DNA from: Xanthomonas hydrangeae
GTDB taxonomy: Bacteria; Pseudomonadota; Gammaproteobacteria; Xanthomonadales; Xanthomonadaceae
Length of the DNA stretch: 64,000 bases
Reading direction: 5' to 3'
Assembly (NCBI GenBank): GCA_905142475.1
Contig: LR990730.1
Location: forward strand, 1,984,001 to 2,048,000
Both the position numbers and the translations under genes were made by a program. The notes beneath the pieces are model-generated. The model saw only the letters and a program-made list of their open reading frames with translations. It was not told the DNA's origin and searched no databases. Below, one piece after another: positions 57,739 to 64,000 of the stretch; the first letter of the stretch is position 1, and every line of letters begins with the position of its first letter.

Positions 57739-58080
57739 AAAGGCTCCATAAGCAGCGGATTGGGAAGCCCCGTCGCCAGGGCCGTGGCCGGCACTCTACG
57801 CCTCGCCAGCCGGATGGCATGGTGTCGAAGGTCATGGGTGTGGCGTGTGTAGATACGCTGGGCTGGCTGTTTGGCATGCGGCTGCTGGATGGCAACGTGG
57901 CGTACGTGCCGTGACGCGCTAGGTAGGGAGCCTGCGGCCTTCTCAATCTGCATCGCGCGGGTGTTTGGTTCATGTTCTCGGCAGACATGGACCCTGTCGG
58001 TGATGGTGAGCGCACATCGGTGACGATGATCGCCACTGCGCGAATGGCCGACCCGGGCAAGCGATGCTATATACGAGCGC
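57739..58080. other. Intergenic stretch between the third M13 gene and the FAD oxidoreductase
   Basis: These 342 bp divide two divergent genes and should hold both promoters. I found no repeat family member, strong hairpin or convincing small gene. A short frame at about 57822-57914 lacks any recognisable feature. Confidence 0.5.
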
Positions 58081-59676
58081 ATGCCTACCGCCTCCGAACC
58101 GTTGGACGCACTGATCATCGGCGCCGGCCACAATGGCCTGGTGTGCGCTGCATATCTGGCCAAGGCAGGCAAGCGCGTGCTGCTACTGGAAGCGCGCGAT
58201 GTGGTCGGCGGCGCAGCAGTCACCGAAGAATTCCATCCGGGATTTCGCAATTCGGTGGCGGCGTATACGGTGTCGTTGCTGCAGCCCAAGGTCATCACCG
58301 ATCTTGCTTTGGAGCGACATGGCCTGCGCGTGGTTGCGCGCCGCATCAACAACTTTCTGCCGCTACCGGATGGTGAGTATCTGCTGGCCGGTGCTGGGCG
58401 CACCGCTGCGGAAGTCGCCAAATTCTCCGCACGTGATGCCGCTGCACTGCCTGCCTATGAAGCGCGCCTGGAGCAACTGGCCGATATCTTGCGTGCGCTG
58501 GCATTGCAGCCGCCGCCCGATGTCACCGAGGGCGGCTGGCTACGCGCGTTGCCGCAGTTGTGGCGAGCGGCAAAGGTGGGGCTGCAGCTGCAGGGCTTGC
58601 CGCTCACGTTACGTCAGGACCTGCTCGATTTATTCACGATTTCCGCAGCCGAGTATCTGGATCGCTGGTTCGAAAGCGCGCCGATCAAGGCGTTGTTTGG
58701 TTTCGACGGCATCGTCGGCAATTACGCCAGCCCGTACGCGCCGGGCACGGCTTATGTGTTGTTGCACCACGTGTTCGGGCAAAGCAACGGCGTCAAGGGC
58801 GCCTGGGGCCACGCCATCGGTGGCATGGGCGCCATTACCCGGGCAATGGCCGCCAGTGCGCGCGAATACGGTGCGCAGATGCGTACCGGCTGTGCGGTGG
58901 ATCGCGTACTGGTGGAGCAGGGGCGTGCGGTCGGTGTCCTCACCGCTCACGGAGAGACGATTCGAGCGCGTGCAGTGGTTGCCAATGTCAATCCGAAACT
59001 GCTCTATCAACGCCTGATGCGTCCAGAAGATGTTCCTGTGCCCACACACGAACGCATGGCGCATTACCGCTGTGGATCAGGCACGTTCCGCATGAACGTG
59101 GCGCTCTCTCGCCTGCCGGAATTCACCGCATTGCCAGGTGCGGGGGACCATCTCACCGCCGGCATCATTCTCGCGCCGAGTCTGGATTACATGGACCGCG
59201 CCTGGCAGGACGCGCGCGCATCCGGATGGTCGCGCGAGCCGGTGGTCGAACTGCTGATTCCCAGCACGCTGGACGACTCGCTGGCACCGCCCGGCCAGCA
59301 TGTGGCCAGCCTGTTTTGCCAGCACGTGGCGCCGCAACTGCCTGATGGTCGGCACTGGGACGATCATCGCGAGGAGGTCGCAGATCTGATGATTGCAACG
59401 GTGGAGCGCTACGCGCCAGGATTCGCTGCATCGGTGCTGGGCCGGCAGGTGCTGAGTCCACTCGACCTGGAGCGAATCTTTGGCCTGATCGGCGGAGACA
59501 TCTTCCACGGCGCGCTCAGCCTCAACCAATTGTTCAGCGCACGTCCGATGCTGGGCCAGAGCGCCTATCGCGGCGCTATACCCGGGCTGTATCTATGCGG
59601 GTCCGGGACGCATCCCGGCGGCGGGGTGACCGGCGCGCCTGGGCATAATGCTGCGCGGGTGATTTTGAGTGGGTAA
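58081..59676 (+). CDS. CrtI-like FAD-dependent oxidoreductase
   Basis: This 531-residue protein begins MPTASEPLDALIIGAGHNGL, an FAD dinucleotide fold (GAGHNG). It continues with LLLEARDVVGGAAVTEEFHP, and the C-terminal FAD motif is GLYLCGSGTHPGGGVTGAPG. It belongs to the phytoene-desaturase-like amine oxidase superfamily, close to PYROXD2-type proteins. No carotenoid genes lie beside it, so desaturation of phytoene is unlikely to be its job. The substrate is unknown. ATG 58081 gives a clean N terminus. Confidence 0.87.
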   Translation: MPTASEPLDALIIGAGHNGLVCAAYLAKAGKRVLLLEARDVVGGAAVTEEFHPGFRNSVAAYTVSLLQPKVITDLALERHGLRVVARRINNFLPLPDGEYLLAGAGRTAAEVAKFSARDAAALPAYEARLEQLADILRALALQPPPDVTEGGWLRALPQLWRAAKVGLQLQGLPLTLRQDLLDLFTISAAEYLDRWFESAPIKALFGFDGIVGNYASPYAPGTAYVLLHHVFGQSNGVKGAWGHAIGGMGAITRAMAASAREYGAQMRTGCAVDRVLVEQGRAVGVLTAHGETIRARAVVANVNPKLLYQRLMRPEDVPVPTHERMAHYRCGSGTFRMNVALSRLPEFTALPGAGDHLTAGIILAPSLDYMDRAWQDARASGWSREPVVELLIPSTLDDSLAPPGQHVASLFCQHVAPQLPDGRHWDDHREEVADLMIATVERYAPGFAASVLGRQVLSPLDLERIFGLIGGDIFHGALSLNQLFSARPMLGQSAYRGAIPGLYLCGSGTHPGGGVTGAPGHNAARVILSG

Positions 59677-59712
59677 GCCTGTATTTAAAGCGCGCCGGCT
59701 ACCTGTGAGTGC

Positions 59713-59743
59713 AAAAAAAAACCCTGGGGACCAGGGCCTTTGA
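59713..59743 (-). terminator. Weak hairpin with A-run, likely terminator of the DUF6289-like gene
   Basis: Stem CCCTGG (59722-59727) pairs with CCAGGG (59731-59736), loop GGA. On the minus strand it is followed by nine T residues. On the plus strand only CCTTT follows, so it may also stop the oxidoreductase transcript weakly. Confidence 0.6.
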
Positions 59744-59784
59744 GCAACGCAATACCTGATTAACCGTAAGCCGTCAGCTGGCCT

Positions 59785-59965
59785 ATCGCTATTTGCCTGC
59801 AGACAGCGCCATTTGTCCTAAAGTTTTCCAGAGCTCCGCTGTCCGCGTTGCTGATGCGGGGTGTTAGCCTGACATTTTTCAGCCAGGACGCCATCGTCGC
59901 CTTAAATTATGCTGGATTGGAGAAGGTTACGGAATTTCTGTAGCTGACGGCTAGAGATAATTAGG
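59785..59965. repeat. Diverged direct repeat, copy 1
   Basis: This copy resembles 60445-60625 over about 165 bases. Shared segments include CCATTTGTCCT, GCCAGGA(A/C)GCCATC, TTAAATTATGCTGG and TTCTGTAGCT. It lies downstream of the minus-strand DUF6289-like gene and has no gene of its own beside it. Confidence 0.6.
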
Positions 59966-60000
59966 TGAAAGTCAAGACTGGTCTCCGCCAGCTTCGGTTA

Positions 60001-60366
60001 TCAGTTGTACAAACCGCGCTGCCACGGACTGGTCAGATAGCCGTTGGGCCATGGGCCGCCTTCGCACATGCCCTGCCCCCACGTATCGCAAAAGTCCGCG
60101 CGTAACTGCGGCGAGACCTCGGTGTAGCCGATCGAGCTGACTTCACGCGTATCGCATGCATAGCTGATGATGACGCGCTTGGTTGTGGACGTCGTTCCCT
60201 GATGCTCCGTCTGATTACTGCAATAGAGGATGCTCTGGCCAACTAGATTTTCGTTAGCATCGAACCACATCCAGGTACGGCCGTACTGAGTCGCTGCGTT
60301 TGCTTCCGGCGTGACTGCAAGGCCGCTCATCGCCGCAAACACCGCGGCTAAAAGTATTGTTTTCAT
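60001..60366 (-). CDS. Small secreted protein, DUF6289-like
   Basis: This 121-residue protein has a Sec signal peptide (MKTILLAAVFAAMSGLAVTP ending NAA). The mature part has GRTWMWFDANENLVGQSILY and four Cys (CSN, ACDT, FCDTW and MCEGG) that could form two disulfides. The stretch of aromatic residues and the phrase VGQSILYC fit DUF6289-like peptides. No function is established. It is not near a secretion operon. It lies between two diverged copies of a direct repeat. Confidence 0.68.
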   Translation of the reverse strand: MKTILLAAVFAAMSGLAVTPEANAATQYGRTWMWFDANENLVGQSILYCSNQTEHQGTTSTTKRVIISYACDTREVSSIGYTEVSPQLRADFCDTWGQGMCEGGPWPNGYLTSPWQRGLYN

Positions 60367-60444
60367 TCAACTGGCTCCTTGTTTTGTCCCAACTCCCTTG
60401 AGGCGTGGGTCGTACTCTAGGCCTGACAGAGAGCCCGTTTATCG

Positions 60445-60625
60445 CTGCAAGCCTGCAAAAGGTTCCATTTGTCCTGACGTTTTTCCCGCGGTGCCCACTA
60501 TCGGTGCTGCTGACCTGATGTTTTGCGGCCAGGAAGCCATCCCCGAATTGAATTAGGCTGGTTGAGAAACCAAGGCATGCACAATTGCTGTAGCTAAATG
60601 GCAGGGATAATCGGAATTGACTAAC
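60445..60625. repeat. Diverged direct repeat, copy 2 (upstream of the DUF6289-like gene)
   Basis: This is the partner of 59785-59965. It lies 79 bases upstream of the DUF6289-like start and right after the TonB-dependent receptor gene. Because of its position, it may carry the promoter of the small gene. Confidence 0.6.
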
Positions 60626-60626
60626 T

Positions 60627-60657
60627 CACCGGAAGCGTCAAAACGACGCTTCCGGTG
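60627..60657 (-). terminator. Strong 13-bp hairpin after the TonB-dependent receptor gene
   Basis: CACCGGAAGCGTC (60627-60639) pairs perfectly with GACGCTTCCGGTG (60645-60657) around AAAAC. It lies eight bases past the receptor stop on the minus strand. A T-run is lacking, so it may work as a stabilising 3' hairpin rather than a classical terminator. Confidence 0.65.
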
Positions 60658-60664
60658 GTTGCGA

Positions 60665-63600
60665 TCAGAAGTCGTAAGATGCAGAAAGGCGCACATAGCG
60701 CGGAGTGTTGTAGCTATAGTTTTCTAGGCCGATTCCATATGTGTTTGAAACCAGTCCGGGATCGGTCTCATAGACACCATCGATGCGTGTGACCGAACGA
60801 TCATTGAAGACGTTGAAAACTTGCAAGCCAACGGCCAGCTTATGATCGGCGAACGAGGGGCGATATGTCACACCTAAGTCCATGTTCTTGATCCAGGGGG
60901 TCCGGCCAGCATCGCCAGGTCGCGAGGGCTGGCCGCCGCAATAGTGATAGGCCGATCCGTAGCTGATCGGATCCGGATTCTCTGGGTCATTGAAGTAGCC
61001 AAGGCAGGAGACGGGGGTGCCTGACATGACGCGCAGGGTGGCTGATGCCATCCATTCGGGCGTGATCTGATAGGCCCCGAACGCTTTCAGTTGATGGCGA
61101 CGATCGTTTGCCAAGCTACCGCCCGCGTAATACATCAGCGCCGCAGCATCCCAGTCCTGCGTTTTGGAAACATCAGATTGGCCGATGTCTGACTTGACTT
61201 GACCTTCGGTATTGCCATAGCTGCGCGACCAAGTGTAATCGATGCGGCCATACCACTTCTCATCAAACGGGTGTTCTAAGAAAAGGTCAACCGCGACGTA
61301 ACTACGCTTGGCCTTGTCGGTGAAGCCCCAATCCGATTGGGACATCTGCAGCTGGGTGAAACCCGATCCGTCGAGATTTGCGAGATTGTAGGTGTTGGTC
61401 TTGCCCGGATTGAAAATTACGCAATACGGGATATCGATGGTCCTGGGGTCGATTCCTTGCGATGCAAGTTTCAGGTCGCCACGTGCAGTGTAGTCATCGT
61501 TATGCATGTCGCAGACGTCGTCGATTGCAGCTTCCAGCTTACGATACGTAGCCTTGGCACCGGAGTTCCAACTTTCGCCAATCGTCTTTTCAAAGCCAAG
61601 AATCAGCTCATCCTGGTACTGCGACTTCAAATCGCTTGGAGCAAATGCCCCTGGATTGGGTGCTTGACCAAACTCACCATTGGCCGATACAGGGCCAGGC
61701 CCGAACGGCGTCAAGCCAGTTGGTTCGCCGTTGGCGTCGATGCCGGTGTAGGTAAAATATTGATCGGTATAGGTCGACGCCGAAGCGCCACGAATGGCAA
61801 CGCTATTAGGAAGCGCCAGATAGTAACGGCCGAGATTGGCGAATATCTTCAGCGATGAGTCACCAAAAACATCCCAGCTCGCTCCCAGACGCGGAGCCCA
61901 CTGGTCACCACTATCCACGTAAGCGACGTGATCGCTGTTGAAGTTGGTGAACTGATCATTGCGGATACCTAGCGTCACCAGCCAGTTATCGTTGACCTGC
62001 CAGCGATCTTCCAGGTAATACGCTTTTTGCTCCACTGCCATGCTTGTGGTGGTAGTGAAAATGCGCTGTTGGGCGTAGAAGCCGTTCGAGCCCGGTCCGG
62101 CCGGACCAACTCCCAGCCCGGGACGTACTGGCGTCTGCTCCGTGGCAGCACGTCCATAGATCCATTGGTAGCCGGGGCCAGTGGTACGCACGCCTTCGTC
62201 ATAGGCATTGAAGTACATGTTGTCCACGCCGGCGGTGATGTCGTGGTCGCCCAATCGATAATTGAGCTCCAGACGCAGACTACGCGTCTTGTTGATCGGA
62301 TCGTCGGCCTTCGCGCGATTGGTCGTCTGATTGTTGCGGATCGGCGTACCACCGTTAAACGCAGGGTTCTGGCTAGTGACGCTGCCCAGGAATGGAAGGT
62401 CAGAAACAGCGGGGTTAAATTGCTGATTATGCTGGGTGCTGCGTCCCCATGTAGCATTTAAGGTCAGATCATCCGTCAAGTAACTCGTGTACTTGAAGAT
62501 GTCATAGCTATCTTTGATCTTGAATGTATCCGGAAAAGTTCCAGTGCGCTCACCACTCACTTCGCCGTCATAATCGAAGGATGTGTAGTAGCCGCTGCGG
62601 CGATCAGTGTTTTGAACGCGCGTGTATTCCAGAATGTTGCTGTCGTTGATGTTCCAGTCCAGCTTTCCGTAAAACTTCGGAGTGCTGTATTCGTAATTAT
62701 TACGAGCTTGAATACTCGCATTGCTTGCATTCGTCCCTACACCATCGACCTTTTCCGTCTCACCGGCCACGAAGATGAAGAGCCGATCTTCGATCAGAGG
62801 GCCGCCTGCATATGCGCTGTAGACAGTGCGAGTCTGCTTATTGTCTTTGCCTGCGCGATACAGGGTGCCGGGTTGGTCAGGGGTGTCGTATTCGTATCCA
62901 TCAGGGAGTGTTCTGTTTGGATACCATACATCGCCACGCGAGCTCGCCAGCGAATCCGGCTCCCAAACTGTTTGCACGCCAAAGTGCCATTCATTCGTGC
63001 CACGCTTGCCCAGCTGATTGATCACGCCGCCGGTAGAGCGGCCGTACTTGGCGCTATAGCCGCCAGTGTAGGTTTCCTGCTGATCGATGGCGCCGTAGGG
63101 CAGGCTGACACCGCCCAGATTGCTTAACGGATTACTGACGTTAAAGCCGTTGATGTAGTACGCATTTTCAGTGACGCCTGAGCCGCCGAAAGACACGACG
63201 GAGCGCGAGCCGTTGTTGAATGCGCCGGCACCTGAAACAGCACCGGGAGCAAGCAGCGCGATCGCTTCGGCACTACGGCCCAGCGGCAGGGTTGCCAACT
63301 GCTCTGAGGTGATCACCGAGCGCGAGCTGGTGGAACTGACGTCGATCTTCGGTGCGTTGGCGGCCGTCACCGTGATCGCGCCGAGCGTCGTTGCGTCGGT
63401 GCTGCCGCTGGCAGTTGCGCCAGCAAACGACACCTCTGTGCCGGACCCTACGCGCAGCTGCACGTTCTTGCGGGTATCGACGACCTGATCGCCACGCTTG
63501 AGGGTGACGGTGTAGGCGCCCACCGGCAACGAGCCGAGGTTGTAACGGCCATTGGCGTCGATGGTGATCGTGCGGCTGAGGCCGGTATCGCTCTGCACGA

Positions 63601-63748
63601 CGATGGTGCTGCCCGCTTCCGAGGGAGCGCTACCGTAGATGCTGCCGGTCGTGCTTTGTGCGTAGACCGCACCGTTGGCGAGACACGCGCCGAGCACAAC
63701 AGCCAGAGCGGTGCGCTTGAGGGCGTGGCGACGAAATTGATTGCTCAT
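60665..63748 (-). CDS. Oar-like TonB-dependent outer-membrane receptor
   Basis: The 1027-residue product begins MSNQFRRHALKRTALAVVLG with a Sec signal ending AQS. A carboxypeptidase-regulatory-like beta domain follows (about 35-110, SIYGSAPSEAGSTIVVQSDT, then GRYNLGSLPVGAYTVTLKRG). Next comes a plug with SEQLATLPLGRSAEAIALLA and NAYYINGFNVSNPLSNLGG, then a long barrel. It ends YDF, the usual C-terminal Phe. This is the Oar/TonB-dependent transporter layout, whose substrates are mostly unknown. ATG 63748 gives the signal. A TonB-like transducer is at 22.1 kb. Confidence 0.93.
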   Translation of the reverse strand: MSNQFRRHALKRTALAVVLGACLANGAVYAQSTTGSIYGSAPSEAGSTIVVQSDTGLSRTITIDANGRYNLGSLPVGAYTVTLKRGDQVVDTRKNVQLRVGSGTEVSFAGATASGSTDATTLGAITVTAANAPKIDVSSTSSRSVITSEQLATLPLGRSAEAIALLAPGAVSGAGAFNNGSRSVVSFGGSGVTENAYYINGFNVSNPLSNLGGVSLPYGAIDQQETYTGGYSAKYGRSTGGVINQLGKRGTNEWHFGVQTVWEPDSLASSRGDVWYPNRTLPDGYEYDTPDQPGTLYRAGKDNKQTRTVYSAYAGGPLIEDRLFIFVAGETEKVDGVGTNASNASIQARNNYEYSTPKFYGKLDWNINDSNILEYTRVQNTDRRSGYYTSFDYDGEVSGERTGTFPDTFKIKDSYDIFKYTSYLTDDLTLNATWGRSTQHNQQFNPAVSDLPFLGSVTSQNPAFNGGTPIRNNQTTNRAKADDPINKTRSLRLELNYRLGDHDITAGVDNMYFNAYDEGVRTTGPGYQWIYGRAATEQTPVRPGLGVGPAGPGSNGFYAQQRIFTTTTSMAVEQKAYYLEDRWQVNDNWLVTLGIRNDQFTNFNSDHVAYVDSGDQWAPRLGASWDVFGDSSLKIFANLGRYYLALPNSVAIRGASASTYTDQYFTYTGIDANGEPTGLTPFGPGPVSANGEFGQAPNPGAFAPSDLKSQYQDELILGFEKTIGESWNSGAKATYRKLEAAIDDVCDMHNDDYTARGDLKLASQGIDPRTIDIPYCVIFNPGKTNTYNLANLDGSGFTQLQMSQSDWGFTDKAKRSYVAVDLFLEHPFDEKWYGRIDYTWSRSYGNTEGQVKSDIGQSDVSKTQDWDAAALMYYAGGSLANDRRHQLKAFGAYQITPEWMASATLRVMSGTPVSCLGYFNDPENPDPISYGSAYHYCGGQPSRPGDAGRTPWIKNMDLGVTYRPSFADHKLAVGLQVFNVFNDRSVTRIDGVYETDPGLVSNTYGIGLENYSYNTPRYVRLSASYDF

Positions 63749-64000
63749 TCCTAACCTTTCAACTGGGTATCGGGAGAAGTGGCGGTCATCGAAGAGTCAG
63801 ATGGCCTTAACCCGAACGTAATGAATCTGTGGGCTGAGTCGCAAGCCTTTTGAATGATTCGTTAATGAAAAGGGCGAGATCCGCACCGAATATGCGGATC
63901 TGCGCACAAATTGCCTGGCATGCGAATACCGCCCGGCTTGGGTCACGCTAGTATTCATTTTTGTCAGTGCGCGCGATGCGGCGTGACATCGAGCGGCTCA

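Noticed and set aside
58081..59676. Phytoene desaturase (carotenoid pathway)
   Set aside because: The fold fits the CrtI superfamily, but no carotenoid genes adjoin it and the ends resemble PYROXD2-type proteins more than CrtI.

Overview
The window is high-GC chromosomal DNA that reads as a Xanthomonas-type gammaproteobacterium (Xanthomonadaceae). The case rests on the lptE-holA-nadD-rsfS order, an Oar-like TonB-dependent receptor, secreted M13 and M35 metallopeptidases, GTAG-headed palindromes and GGGATTC-type junction repeats. It is mainly core chromosome. I see no phage, integron, CRISPR array, insertion sequence, tRNA or rRNA. The genus call is inference from gene content and could not be tested by search.

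Layout. 1-11 kb: tail of a pRiA4b ORF-3-like gene, an MsbA-type ABC exporter, a DUF885 lipoprotein, GFA and DUF4349 genes, a LysR regulator divergent from a DMT exporter, a periplasmic cyclophilin, a DUF4442 protein and a CnoX-type thioredoxin. 11-35 kb: a core block on the plus strand for translation, envelope and ribosome maturation (leuS, lptE, holA, nadD, rsfS, a J-domain protein, rlmH, maf, rng, yhdP, tldD, pmbA). It is interrupted by minus-strand genes (phoX, tonB-like, SIMPL, DUF6065, darP). 35-50 kb: M35 protease, ispA-xseB, tilS, a PhoA-family phosphatase, a dicarboxylate symporter, a methyltransferase, a hotdog thioesterase, two NlpC/P60 proteins, slyD, DUF418, gor, an alkyltransferase-like protein and a rhomboid protease. 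50-58 kb: three consecutive minus-strand M13 peptidases. 58-64 kb: a CrtI-like FAD oxidoreductase, a small secreted DUF6289-like protein and a large Oar-like TonB-dependent receptor.

How genes work together. LptE (LPS export), YhdP (envelope lipid transport), the ABC exporter, the Oar-like receptor and the TonB-like protein serve the outer membrane. RsfS, RlmH, RNase G, DarP, TilS and LeuS serve ribosomes and tRNA. TldD and PmbA (TldE) form one heteromeric protease but are separated by the divergent darP. PhoX and the PhoA-family enzyme both release phosphate.

Most notable points: nadD has no ATG, GTG or TTG between the in-frame stop and its nucleotide-binding motif; the first M13 peptidase has lost a zinc ligand and the catalytic His; the pmbA leader holds a 54-bp tandem duplication of paired hairpins; a broken D-amino-acid dehydrogenase tail overlaps the gor start codon; and a diverged direct repeat flanks the DUF6289-like gene.
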